From contig JAUUPT010000090.1 of the NCBI GenBank assembly GCA_030843315.1, forward strand, positions 1 to 13,418: a stretch of 13,418 bases of DNA, in the 5' to 3' direction. Below the pieces are notes generated by a model that was not told where the DNA came from, ran no database searches, and worked only from the letters and a program-made list of their open reading frames with translations. Source of the DNA: Bacteroidaceae bacterium (lineage in GTDB: Bacteria; Bacteroidota; Bacteroidia; Bacteroidales; Bacteroidaceae). Below, in pieces: positions 1-8,100 of the stretch. A program made the translations under genes and the position numbers. Positions within the stretch are counted from its first letter, which is position 1. The number at the start of each line of letters is the position of its first letter.

Positions 1-339
1 ACTAAGAGAGTTTAGAATATGATTCAAGGTATCTTTGGAAACATCCAGACGAACCATGTATAGACGTTGCAGTCCACTGGGGACTGAAGCGTATTTCATA
101 GCCAGTTCTATATTCTTTTCAGAACTTTTCTTATATACTTCATTAAATACATTTTGAATGCTGTCATGTTTATCAGGCATTGTTTCCCAATACCGGCTCA
201 ATTCATCGGTCTGTTTTTCATATTCTGTCCAAAGGATACTGTCCTGCTTCAAATAATCAGCTTCGGTTATAGCTTCCTGTGAATAGAGTTTCACAGCGCT
301 AAATAAGCACGCTGAAACGATGAAAAATAATTTATTCAT
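1..339 (-). CDS. Exported protein, N-terminal part (possible TlpA/thioredoxin-like family)
   Basis: The frame stays open from an ATG at 337-339 down to base 1, giving 113 codons with no stop, so the gene continues beyond the left edge. Residues 1-20 form a typical signal peptide (Lys3, hydrophobic LFFIVSACLF, then a likely cut near YSQ|EA), so the product is expected in the periplasm or beyond. The rest is hydrophilic and helical, ending with the stretch NIELAMKYASVPSGLQRLYM. From memory this stretch resembles the N-terminal region of Bacteroides periplasmic TlpA/AhpC-type thioredoxin proteins, but no CXXC motif lies in the visible part, so that family assignment is a guess. It has its own promoter between it and dprA, so it is probably a separate transcription unit. 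Confidence 0.75.
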   Translation of the reverse strand, partial: MNKLFFIVSACLFSAVKLYSQEAITEADYLKQDSILWTEYEKQTDELSRYWETMPDKHDSIQNVFNEVYKKSSEKNIELAMKYASVPSGLQRLYMVRLDVSKDTLNHILNSLS

Positions 340-370
340 ATCAAATATAAGTTAGTTTATTAAATCGTTC

Positions 371-402
371 CAAAGATATAGAGTTGGAATTTGTTGTCCA
401 AA
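371..402 (-). promoter_or_regulatory. Bacteroides-type promoter for the exported protein at the left edge
   Basis: On the minus strand TTTG (402-399) is followed after 20 bases by TATCTTTG (378-371), an exact match to the Bacteroides -33/-7 pattern TTTG...TAnnTTTG. Transcription should start near 365, leaving a leader of about 26 nt before the ATG at 339. This separates the gene from the dprA operon upstream. Confidence 0.7.
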
Positions 403-418
403 TAATTCTTATTATTTT

Positions 419-1534
419 TTAGTTTAAATGATAGACCCCGCCCACCATTGCCTTCACTACTCCTTTCATTTCCAGCTCGAAGAGCAGGGCGCTCATGCGG
501 TTTACCGGAATATCGGCCTCTACTACCAAAGCATTAATATGTAAATCTCCCTGACGGGTGAAGATACGGACGATGAGTTCCTCTTCTTCCGTCAACTCGG
601 GGAAGAGAGTGCGCTGGATGCCGGCCTGCTTGGCGGGTTGATCCGGGGCTATCCATCCCATGATTCGCACAAAGTCTTCGGCACTCTGGATGAGGGCAGC
701 TTTGTTGTCGCGTATCAACTGGTTGCAGCCGATGGAAGAAGCATCTGCTACGCGTCCCGGGACGGCAAAGCAATCGCGGTGATAGCCTTCCGCCAGTTCG
801 GCGGTGATGAGAGAACCGCCTTTGGCGGCAGACTCCACAACAATGGTAGCATCGCTCATGCCCGCCACGATGCGGTTGCGGCTGACGAAGTTATGCTTGT
901 CGGGATTCGTTTCAGTAAGAAATTCGGTGAGAAGTCCACCTGTTGCCAGCATATCAATGGCGGTTTTCCGATGGACGTAGGGGTAGATGCGATCCAGGCC
1001 GTGGGCAAGGACGGCAACGGTAGAGAGGTGGTTTGCCAATGCGGCGCGATGGGCATGGATGTCGATACCGTAAGCCAACCCGCTCACTACAAGCACATCG
1101 GGACAAAGGGCAAACAAATCGCGCAGGAAGTCGGCACAGAACTGCTTGCCGTAATCCGTAGCGCGGCGAGTGCCCACCATGTCGATGATATGAAGGCGGT
1201 TGAGGTCGGTGTTTCCTTTAAAGAAGAGAACGGTCGGGGCATCCTCGCATTCGCGCAGACGGGAAGGATAAGCCTCATCTTTCAAAGTAAGGCAAGAGAG
1301 ACGGTTCTTCTCCACAAACTCCATCTCGCGCTCGGCACGCAGGAAGGCAGCGGGGCAATCGAGCGCCGACACTACCGAAGGGGATATGCCGGGGAGAAGT
1401 TCAGGAAGTTCTTCCCGTCGGTGGAATACTTCGGCGGCACTGCCCATACCGTCTATTAAACGTTTTGCCCCGATATGTCCTATACCGGGGCAAAGCGTGA
1501 GGGCTATACTGCAAATGCGTTCGTCGCTATTCAT
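419..1534 (-). CDS. dprA: DNA-processing protein DprA (Smf), 371 aa
   Basis: DprA is the cytoplasmic protein that binds incoming single-stranded DNA and loads RecA during natural transformation; it is also kept in many bacteria not known to be competent. The N-terminus (about 10-58, with LCPGIGHIGAKRLI) looks like a helix-hairpin-helix/SAM region. The Rossmann-type DprA core spans about 80-295, with the family motifs VGTRRATDYG (120-129), SGLAYGIDIHAH (151-162), RNRIVAG (219-225), ESAAKGGSL (234-242) and AVPG (257-260). Residues about 312-371 fit the C-terminal winged-helix domain. The length is normal for Bacteroidota and the protein looks intact. Its ATG lies inside the end of the thioesterase gene (8-base overlap), so it is probably translationally coupled as the last gene of the operon. 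No GC-rich terminator follows it. Confidence 0.95.
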   Translation of the reverse strand: MNSDERICSIALTLCPGIGHIGAKRLIDGMGSAAEVFHRREELPELLPGISPSVVSALDCPAAFLRAEREMEFVEKNRLSCLTLKDEAYPSRLRECEDAPTVLFFKGNTDLNRLHIIDMVGTRRATDYGKQFCADFLRDLFALCPDVLVVSGLAYGIDIHAHRAALANHLSTVAVLAHGLDRIYPYVHRKTAIDMLATGGLLTEFLTETNPDKHNFVSRNRIVAGMSDATIVVESAAKGGSLITAELAEGYHRDCFAVPGRVADASSIGCNQLIRDNKAALIQSAEDFVRIMGWIAPDQPAKQAGIQRTLFPELTEEEELIVRIFTRQGDLHINALVVEADIPVNRMSALLFELEMKGVVKAMVGGVYHLN

Positions 1535-1937
1535 GATTCAGGTAGGGTGCAAAGACTTTGTCAAACAGTTCGCTGTCGCTCAAGCGTCCATTCACCACAC
1601 AAACAGTTTCTACAACCCCTTTCAGGGAAACTTTACCGTCGCTCGCCCGGAAGATGTCCTGATAGAAGACGTACTTGATGCCTTCTTTCTTCATATAGAG
1701 CTTGGAAATAAACTCATCGCCACTCTTCAGCGGTGTCTTGAATGCCATGCTGATGCGTGCCACTACCGGATCGACTCCCTGCTCATGCAGTGCCGCGAAA
1801 CTGACGCCGGTAGACAACAGAAATTCATGGCGCGTATGTTCCAGATAATGTTGATAGTTGGCGTTGTTGACGATGCCTTGCAGATCGCATTCATAGTCGC
1901 GCACCTTCATCGCCAGTTCATAAATATACTTTTCCAT
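1527..1937 (-). CDS. Acyl-CoA thioesterase, 4HBT/YbgC-FadM type hotdog protein, 136 aa
   Basis: This is a single-domain hotdog-fold thioesterase expected to hydrolyse acyl-CoA or acyl-carrier thioesters in the cytoplasm. The N-terminal family motif is clear: VRDYECDLQGIVNNANYQ (12-29), where Asp18 sits at the usual catalytic Asp position and Gln20-Gly21 follow, then Glu33 further along the long helix. The length (136 aa) is typical of YbgC/FadM-like enzymes. Its acyl substrate cannot be told from the sequence. The gene starts 29 bases after the U32 gene stops and overlaps dprA by 8 bases, so it is read as part of the same operon. In Proteobacteria YbgC goes with the Tol-Pal system; no Tol gene is present here, so that role should not be transferred. 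Confidence 0.9.
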   Translation of the reverse strand: MEKYIYELAMKVRDYECDLQGIVNNANYQHYLEHTRHEFLLSTGVSFAALHEQGVDPVVARISMAFKTPLKSGDEFISKLYMKKEGIKYVFYQDIFRASDGKVSLKGVVETVCVVNGRLSDSELFDKVFAPYLNHE

Positions 1938-1966
1938 ATCTTTATCTCAAAGTGTAACAGAAGGTA

Positions 1967-3250
1967 TCAACCTCGTTTTTGTTCTATATCCAGCCCCTTG
2001 AACTTCTTCAGTTCTTCGATGGAAACCAGTTTGTAGAGCTTGTCGCTTGGGCGTATCTTGTCCGCTTTCATGGAGAAGTGCTGGCCTTTCTTCACCGTCT
2101 GCACCGGTTTCAAGTCGACGCGGGCTTCTTCCAGTGTGGTAAAGACAGCACCCGTAGTGGGACCCGTTATCAGCAGCTTATCGCCTACACTGACTTCGGC
2201 AGCCTCTACAAGGAACTCCGCCACACCGATGTTGGAGAAGTAGCGGATGCCCTTGCCTACGTATATCTTGCGTTCCGTAGCAGCGGAACCATAGTTCTTG
2301 GTCCACTCTCCGAGGCGCTGCCCCAGGTAGTAGCCATCCCAGAAGCCACGGTTGAACACGGTTTTCAGGCGCTCGTCCCACGCTGCAATCTTCTCGTCGG
2401 TGAACGTATCGTCCAGGTAAGCACGGATGGCCTCTTTATAGCACTCTACCACTGTGCGCACATACTCCGGGCCGCGGGCACGACCTTCTATCTTGAATAC
2501 CCGCACACCTGCATCCATCATCTTATTCATAAAATGAATGGTCTTCAAGTCCTTGGGCGACATGATGTATTGATTGTCTACTTCGAGCTCCACATCCGTC
2601 TCCTTGTCGCGCACGGTATAGGAGCGGCGGCACACTTGCATACAAGCGCCCCGATTGGCGGAGTGGTTCATCTCGTGCAGGGAGAGGTAGCACTTGCCGG
2701 ACACCGCCATGCAAAGTGCCCCGTGGCAGAACATCTCGATACGTATCTGCTGCCCACTCGGTCCGCAGATATTCTCTTCGCAGATGTGGCGGTAGATTTC
2801 CGTTACCTGTTCCAGGTTCAACTCGCGTGCCAGTACCACTACATCGGCAAACTGGGCATAGAAGCGCAGAGCTTCCACATTAGAGATATTCAGTTGCGTG
2901 CTAAGGTGTACTTCCTGGCCTATCTGCCGCGCATAACTCATCACTGCCACATCCGCCGCAATCACGGCAGAGATGCCCGCAGCCTTTGCTGCATCGATGA
3001 TGGTGCGCATCAGTGCAATGTCCTGGTCGTATATAATAGTATTGACAGTGAGATAGCTTTTCATACCGTGATCGTCACACGTCTGGGCAATTTCCCGCAG
3101 GTCGTCCACCGTAAAGGTATTCGCCGAGCGGGCACGCATGTTCAAGTTCTCAATGCCGAAATAGATGGAATCGGCACCTGCCTGGATAGCTGCTGCGAGT
3201 GATTCGCGCGAGCCGACGGGCGCCATGATTTCAAAGTCTTTTAAGTTCAT
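1967..3250 (-). CDS. Peptidase U32 family protein, TrhP (YegQ)-like, 427 aa
   Basis: The U32 signature is exact: EMFCHGALCMAVSGKCYLS at residues 172-190, with further cysteines in GACMQVCR (201-208). The start (EIMAPVGSRESLAAAIQAGADSIYFG) is the usual TIM-barrel opening of this family, and FKIEGRARGPEYV (252-264) is also typical. These proteins are often annotated as collagenase-like peptidases, but characterised short members (E. coli YegQ/TrhP and relatives) hydroxylate U34 of tRNAs using prephenate, and the conserved cysteines are thought to hold an iron-sulfur cluster. At 427 aa the protein matches the short TrhP-type, not the longer RlhA type. Cysteines seen near the signature are 175, 180, 187, 203 and 207; I cannot say which are ligands. 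It lies 48 bases after the DUF2059 gene with no promoter seen in the gap. Function is inferred from the family; a peptidase role is not supported by the sequence. Confidence 0.92.
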   Translation of the reverse strand: MNLKDFEIMAPVGSRESLAAAIQAGADSIYFGIENLNMRARSANTFTVDDLREIAQTCDDHGMKSYLTVNTIIYDQDIALMRTIIDAAKAAGISAVIAADVAVMSYARQIGQEVHLSTQLNISNVEALRFYAQFADVVVLARELNLEQVTEIYRHICEENICGPSGQQIRIEMFCHGALCMAVSGKCYLSLHEMNHSANRGACMQVCRRSYTVRDKETDVELEVDNQYIMSPKDLKTIHFMNKMMDAGVRVFKIEGRARGPEYVRTVVECYKEAIRAYLDDTFTDEKIAAWDERLKTVFNRGFWDGYYLGQRLGEWTKNYGSAATERKIYVGKGIRYFSNIGVAEFLVEAAEVSVGDKLLITGPTTGAVFTTLEEARVDLKPVQTVKKGQHFSMKADKIRPSDKLYKLVSIEELKKFKGLDIEQKRG

Positions 3251-3298
3251 AGCCGGTTAATGAAGAAGTATATAAAGAGGTTATCGCTAAAGAATCAT

Positions 3299-3760
3299 TT
3301 ATTTGCTCTGCCCCTGCAACTCCTGTTGAAGCTCGTTGGCAATCTCCATACCCAATGTTTGCCCTACCTGCATACCTTCGCTCATCATGGCAGGGGTAGA
3401 GGCGGCGAGTTTCTTTCCGGCAGGCGATTCGTAGAAAGCAACCACTTCCTTCAGGTCGTCCAGTGTCAAGTATTTCTGATAGATAGGAGTGTAGAGTTCC
3501 GTCAGTCTGCTGCCGAACTTCGCTTCCCATTTCTTCTGAAAGCCATCCCAGAAAGAAGCGTCCAACGAAGGCGATTGTTGCTTGAACATAGCTATCATCT
3601 GCGGTATCATTGCCTTGACCGAAGCCACAGAGCCGGATAATTCCAACATCTTTCCCAATGTAGCCTTGTACTCGTCATTCGAAGTTTGCGCCAAAGCCGA
3701 AGGTGCAGCAGCAAACAACATAGCCACACACATTACTATCAAAACCAAACCTTTTTTCAT
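3299..3760 (-). CDS. Exported DUF2059 domain protein, 153 aa
   Basis: The protein begins with a clear Sec signal peptide (MKKGLVLIVMCVAMLFAAAP, then SALA|Q near residue 24-25) and is expected in the periplasm. The mature part is helical, and residues about 75-135 carry the DUF2059 pattern: YTPIYQKYLTLDDLKEVVAF followed by YESPAGKKLAASTPAM. There is no Cys near the signal cleavage site, so it is not a lipoprotein. The biochemical role of DUF2059 proteins is unknown. It is the first gene of a probable operon with the U32 protein, the thioesterase and dprA, and has its own promoter element just upstream. Its place before intracellular enzymes gives no obvious hint of function. Confidence 0.88.
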   Translation of the reverse strand: MKKGLVLIVMCVAMLFAAAPSALAQTSNDEYKATLGKMLELSGSVASVKAMIPQMIAMFKQQSPSLDASFWDGFQKKWEAKFGSRLTELYTPIYQKYLTLDDLKEVVAFYESPAGKKLAASTPAMMSEGMQVGQTLGMEIANELQQELQGQSK

Positions 3761-3790
3761 AATTCCATATTAGTTAAATAAATAATGATA

Positions 3791-3798
3791 CAAAGGTA
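3791..3798 (-). promoter_or_regulatory. -7 promoter element for the DUF2059-U32-thioesterase-dprA operon
   Basis: On the minus strand TACCTTTG (3798-3791) fits the Bacteroides -7 consensus TAnnTTTG. Transcription would start near 3785, about 25 nt before the ATG at 3760. No good TTTG lies at -33 (the expected place reads CTGC), so only the -7 half is convincing. Confidence 0.55.
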
Positions 3799-3810
3799 GG
3801 CTTTTTTCCG

Positions 3811-3818
3811 TATTTTTG
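3811..3818 (+). promoter_or_regulatory. -7 promoter element for dusB
   Basis: TATTTTTG matches the Bacteroides -7 consensus TAnnTTTG. It would give a start near 3824 and a leader of about 16 nt before the dusB ATG at 3841. The expected -33 site (near 3788) has no TTTG and overlaps the -7 region of the opposing promoter. Confidence 0.55.
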
Positions 3819-3840
3819 CAGCGGAATATACAAAAATCGA

Positions 3841-4821
3841 ATGAAGATAAATAACATAGACCTGGGCACACACCCCATTTTCCTCGCTCCGATGGAGGAC
3901 GTCACCGACCCCGCTTTCCGCCTGATGTGCAAACAATTTGGTGCGGACATGGTATATACGGAATTCGTATCTGCCGACGCTCTGATACGCTCCGTCAGCA
4001 AAACGGAGCAAAAGTTGAAGATAAGCGATGCAGAACGCCCCGTAGCCATACAGATATACGGCAAAGATACCGAAACGATGGTAGAAGCCGCCCGCATTGT
4101 AGAACAAGCGCAACCCGATATCCTCGACATCAACTTCGGCTGCCCCGTGAAGCGCGTGGCAGGCAAAGGTGCCGGTGCAGGTATGTTGCAGAATATCCCC
4201 AAGATGCTGGAAATCACCCGTGCAGTAGTAGACGCCGTAAAGATACCCGTCACCGTGAAGACGCGCCTGGGATGGGATGCAAGTAACAAGATCATCGTCG
4301 ACCTGGCCGAGCAGTTACAGGATTGCGGCATTGCCGCCCTTACCATCCACGGTCGCACCCGGGCACAGATGTACACCGGTGAAGCCGACTGGACACTTAT
4401 CGGCGAAGTGAAGAAGAACCCGCGTATGCACATTCCCATCATCGGCAACGGCGACATCACCACTCCCCAACGTGCCAAAGAGTGCTTCGACCTCTACGGT
4501 GTGGATGCCATCATGATAGGTCGTGCCAGCTTCGGTCGCCCGTGGATATTCAAGGAAGTGAAGCATTATCTGGAAACCGGCGAAGAGCTTCCCCCACTCA
4601 GCAGCGAATGGCGACTGAATGTACTGCGGCAAGAGGTGGCAGACAGTGTCAATCTGCTGGATGAGCGCAGAGGCATTCTGCACGTACGCCGCCACCTGGC
4701 AGCAAGTCCGCTATTCAAGGGCATCCCCAACTTTAGGGAAACAAGGATAGCTATGTTGCGGGCGGAAACGAAGGAAGAGCTATACCGCATCTTCGACGAA
4801 ATTAAACCGCTGCTTCCTTAA
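3841..4821 (+). CDS. dusB: tRNA-dihydrouridine synthase DusB type, 326 aa
   Basis: This is an FMN-dependent enzyme that reduces specific uridines in tRNA to dihydrouridine in the cytoplasm. The TIM-barrel motifs appear in order: LAPMEDVTDPAFR (15-27, FMN site), INFGCPVKRVAGKGAGAG (97-114) with the expected catalytic Cys101, VKTRLGW (139-145), TIHGRT (168-173), IGNGDI (201-206) and IGRASFGRPWIF (226-237) for FMN phosphate binding. A helical tRNA-binding domain follows from about 245 to the end, including RRHL in the ILHVRRHLAASPLFKG region. The length is normal. In Proteobacteria dusB usually precedes fis; here it stands alone, with its own promoter element and a hairpin just after its stop. 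The DusB assignment over DusA/DusC rests on motif style; exact target positions in tRNA are not shown by the sequence. Confidence 0.93.
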   Translation: MKINNIDLGTHPIFLAPMEDVTDPAFRLMCKQFGADMVYTEFVSADALIRSVSKTEQKLKISDAERPVAIQIYGKDTETMVEAARIVEQAQPDILDINFGCPVKRVAGKGAGAGMLQNIPKMLEITRAVVDAVKIPVTVKTRLGWDASNKIIVDLAEQLQDCGIAALTIHGRTRAQMYTGEADWTLIGEVKKNPRMHIPIIGNGDITTPQRAKECFDLYGVDAIMIGRASFGRPWIFKEVKHYLETGEELPPLSSEWRLNVLRQEVADSVNLLDERRGILHVRRHLAASPLFKGIPNFRETRIAMLRAETKEELYRIFDEIKPLLP

Positions 4822-4822
4822 A

Positions 4823-4851
4823 AACCCTTGTTTCTCCTAAAGACAAGGGTT
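4823..4851. terminator. Hairpin just after dusB; weak terminator candidate
   Basis: AACCCTTGT (4823-4831) pairs perfectly with ACAAGGGTT (4843-4851) around an 11-base loop, starting two bases after the dusB stop. On the plus strand no T-run follows the stem (the sequence goes on as CGAAAGGACTG), so it is not a textbook intrinsic terminator for dusB. On the minus strand the stem is followed by a run of T, so it would work better against antisense transcription. It may also act as a 3' stabilising hairpin for dusB mRNA. Confidence 0.45.
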
Positions 4852-4934
4852 CGAAAGGACTGTCTTTATAAGTAAGTAGCTGTTTATTCAGTTCCGTTTT
4901 GTAATTCCTCTGAAATATCTTCCTCTACGACGCA

Positions 4935-4955
4935 TCTCTTTTTGTGAAAAAGAGA
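4935..4955. repeat. Perfect 9-bp inverted repeat upstream of the susC promoter
   Basis: TCTCTTTTT (4935-4943) and AAAAAGAGA (4947-4955) are exact inverted copies separated by the three bases GTG. The repeat ends 29 bases before the -33 element of the susC promoter, a place where an activator could bind. It could equally be a minor RNA hairpin at the end of dusB readthrough transcripts. No T-run follows the stem directly. Confidence 0.6.
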
Positions 4956-4984
4956 ATCTAACTCTAAAATAAAGTAAATAGCTC

Positions 4985-5015
4985 TTTGCTGTAATACTCT
5001 CCCACCATACATTTG
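4985..5015 (+). promoter_or_regulatory. Bacteroides-type promoter of the susC-susD operon
   Basis: TTTG at 4985-4988 and TACATTTG at 5008-5015 are separated by 19 bases, an exact fit to the Bacteroides -33/-7 consensus. Transcription should start near 5020-5022. This leaves an unusually long leader of about 160 nt before the susC start. Confidence 0.75.
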
Positions 5016-5183
5016 CAGCTGCCAAAAACAAATAAGCTGTAAAGGCTCTGATTACTGTGTTTCAAATAGAAGAACACATAAACAGGGCTAGGGATTGCTA
5101 TGCTATAATGATAAAAAAGAGACATAAAGAGAGACCATTATTTAGGTATTAGATTTTCATATATTAACAAAAAAGACGCATTT

Positions 5184-8100
5184 ATGAATGAAGATTTTAG
5201 AAAGTGGAGACTTGCTTATCGCAAGCTTTTCACAGTGTTAGCCGTCGGCTCCCTACTGCTGGGCAGTGGCAAGATGATGGCTGCACAAACGATTGCCGAC
5301 AAAGAGAATAGGGGCACAGAACAACTGCAAGCCCAAACTGTAACGGGACTGGTGGTAGACGCCAATGGAGAACCTGTTATCGGTGCCAGTGTAGTAGAAA
5401 AAGGAACAACCAACGGCTGCACTACCGATGTTGACGGAAAGTTTACATTAAATGTAAGCAGAGGGGCTATCCTGCAAATTTCATTTGTAGGTTTCCAGAC
5501 ACTGGAAGCAAAAGCCGCTCCTACAATGAAAATTGTTCTGAAAGAAGACAGTGAATTATTGCAAGAAGTCGTGGTGGTAGGTTATGGCACACAGAAAAAA
5601 GCCAATCTTACAGGTGCCGTAAGCACAGTCAATGTAAGCAAAGCATTGGAGGCACGTCCACAATCGGATGTCAGCAAAGCATTGCAAGGTGTCGTACCGG
5701 GACTCTCGATCCTAAACACCTCCGGTGCCATCAACAGAACTCCCAGCATGACCATTCGCGGTACGGGTACACTGAGTAACAGTGCTACAAGTAATCCGCT
5801 CATTGTGGTAGACGGAGTACCGATGGATGACATTTCATATCTGAACACGCAGGATATCGAAAGCATTTCGGTACTAAAAGATGCAGCTTCCACCTCTATC
5901 TATGGAACCCGGGCAGCCTTCGGCGTATTGCTTATCACAACCAAAGCTGCCAAAACCAACGAAAAGATGAGTGTAAACTACACCAACAACTTTGCTTGGG
6001 AAACTCCGACTATGATGCCCGACTACCCGAATGTACCCACACAACTCAAGGCCCTGATAGCGGCGAGTGAACGCAGAGGGGCTGCGCCACAGCTATTCGG
6101 TATGGATTTGGCAGCCATGCTGCCAAAGGCAGAGGCATGGCAGCAGAAACACGGCGGTAAAACGGGTTATCGCGAAATGGTGTTGGGCGACGACTTCGAC
6201 ATCGACCCTAATACCGGCGTCGGTTCTTATTATGCAGACTGGGATGTGGTAGGAATTATGTACCGCGATTGGAAACCTTCGCAAAGCCATAACATAACCG
6301 TACAAGGCTCCAGCAACAAAACATCCTATTATATGTCGGTGGGGTACAATCACAATGAAGGCGTAATGACCTACAATCCCGACCAATTGGACCGCTGGAC
6401 AGTAACTACAAACATCCAGTCGAACATTACCGACTGGATGCAAGTAGGAGGACGCTTCAGTTACAGTGACAAGAATTACGAAACACCAGCCACTCAACGT
6501 AAGACCTATGATTATCTATGGCGCTGGGGCAGTTTCTTCGGTCCTTATGGTAGCTACCAGGGAGCCGATTTCAAGAATGACATTGCCTACCGCAAGCAGG
6601 CGGGTAAAGACACCTATAATAATACCTATACCCGCATTGGCGGTTTTTTGAAACTGAAACTCGTCAAAGGGCTTACTGCCAATGCAGACTACACGGTAAA
6701 TGTTATGAATGGAACCAACCGTACCTCCGCCCTGCCGGTTACGGGTTATAACTCATGGGGTGGTGATATCCGAAGCTCGACGGAGTTGGTAACCAACGGC
6801 AGCACTTACGTTTTCCGTAGTTCTCAACGCGACCAGTCCTACGCACTGAACGTTTATGCCAATTACGAACTCAGTCTCGCCAAGAAGCATAACTTCAACA
6901 TCATGGTAGGTGGTAATGCCGAAGAAGGTGAATCCGAATCTTCATCGGCAAGACGCAACAACCTGCTCGACCCGAATCTGCCCGAATTCAACCTGGCCAC
7001 CGGTGACCAGTTAGTGAACGGTGCACACAGCGAATGGGGTGCTTGCGGATATTTCGGCCGCATCAATTATGATTATAACGGAATCTGGTTACTGGAATTG
7101 AACGGACGTTACGACGGCTCTTCCAAATTCCCGGCAGCAGATCGCTGGGCGTTCTTCCCCTCGGGTTCGGTAGGTTACCGTATCAGTGAAGAGAATTATT
7201 TCCAACCTGTCAGAAATGTAGTGAACAACGCCAAGATCCGTGCTTCTTACGGCGAAATCGGTAACCAGGCGGTAGGTAACAACATGTACATTTCCACCCT
7301 CAGCAAGTACACAGCCGCCAATACCCATTGGTTGGATGCAAGCGGCAATAAAATAGTAACCTACGGAATGCCTTCCCTTGTTTCTTCGACCCTGAAGTGG
7401 GAACGCATCCAGACACTGGACCTCGGTGGCGACTTTGGGTTCCTGAACAATGACCTCAACGTTACCCTCGACTGGTATCAACGTACCACCAAAGATATGT
7501 TGGCCCCGGGACAGACCATGCCCGATGTGTTAGGTGCCAGTGCTCCCAGAATCAACGCCGGTACATTGAGAACCCGCGGTTGGGAAATCAACCTGGACTA
7601 CCGCCATAAATTCAGCGACCTGACATTGTACGGAAACTTCAGCATCGGCGACTTCAAGACCGTCATTACCGAATGGGACAACGACACCCGGTTGCTGAAC
7701 ACGAATTTCAGCGGAAAAGTATACGGAGACATCTGGGGGTTTGAAACCGAACGCCTGTATCAGAAAGATGACTTTGAATACGACGCCAGCGGCAAACTGC
7801 TGACAGTCTTTGTGGATGCCAATGGTAAAGTAGTGCCCCAAGGTACCGAAGGTTCCATCGAAGCCTACAAACTTAAAAACGGAGCTTACCAACATAAGTT
7901 GCAGCAAGATAGCTTCATGTTCAGCCCCGGCGACGTAAAATTCAAAGATCAGAATGGTGACGGCAAAATAGACGTAGGCGAAGGAACACCGGAAGATCAT
8001 GGTGACCTGAAAGTAATCGGTAACTCTACCCCACGCTACCAATACAGCTTCCGCCTGGGCGGCGAATGGAAAGGATTTGACTTGGATATGTTCTTCCAAG

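Larger units (their letters stand above)
4822..5183. other. Gene-free control region between dusB and the susC-like gene
   Basis: This 362-base, AT-rich stretch holds no gene of convincing length. From left to right it contains the post-dusB hairpin (4823-4851), a plain stretch 4852-4934, a perfect inverted repeat (4935-4955), the susC promoter (4985-5015), and a leader of about 160 nt to the ATG at 5184. The leader contains weak stems (5016-5020 with 5035-5039, and 5056-5061 with 5073-5078) and a possible 14-codon reading frame at 5108-5152. I recognised no known riboswitch and found no TAnnTTTG element on the minus strand that would suggest an antisense RNA. Confidence 0.7.

Noticed and set aside
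638..1459. A 273-codon open frame on the plus strand opposite dprA.
   Set aside because: It mirrors the dprA coding sequence, and the translation shows no family motif. DprA itself is complete and convincing.
1938..1966. A promoter directly before the thioesterase gene (TACACTTTG on the minus strand).
   Set aside because: It has one base too many for TAnnTTTG and no TTTG at the right distance, and the 29-base gap fits an operon.
1979..3202. A 407-codon open frame on the plus strand opposite the U32 gene.
   Set aside because: It is an antisense shadow of a gene with an exact U32 signature. Its translation has no recognisable domain and no promoter or start context.
5016..5183. An antisense small RNA over the susC leader, as described for some Bacteroides uptake loci.
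   Set aside because: No TAnnTTTG element was found on the minus strand in the leader or the first codons of susC.
7947..7982. The DQNGDGKIDVGE loop in SusC as a dockerin or fused calcium-binding domain.
   Set aside because: It is a single loop and is common in SusC proteins at this place in the barrel; there is no second copy.
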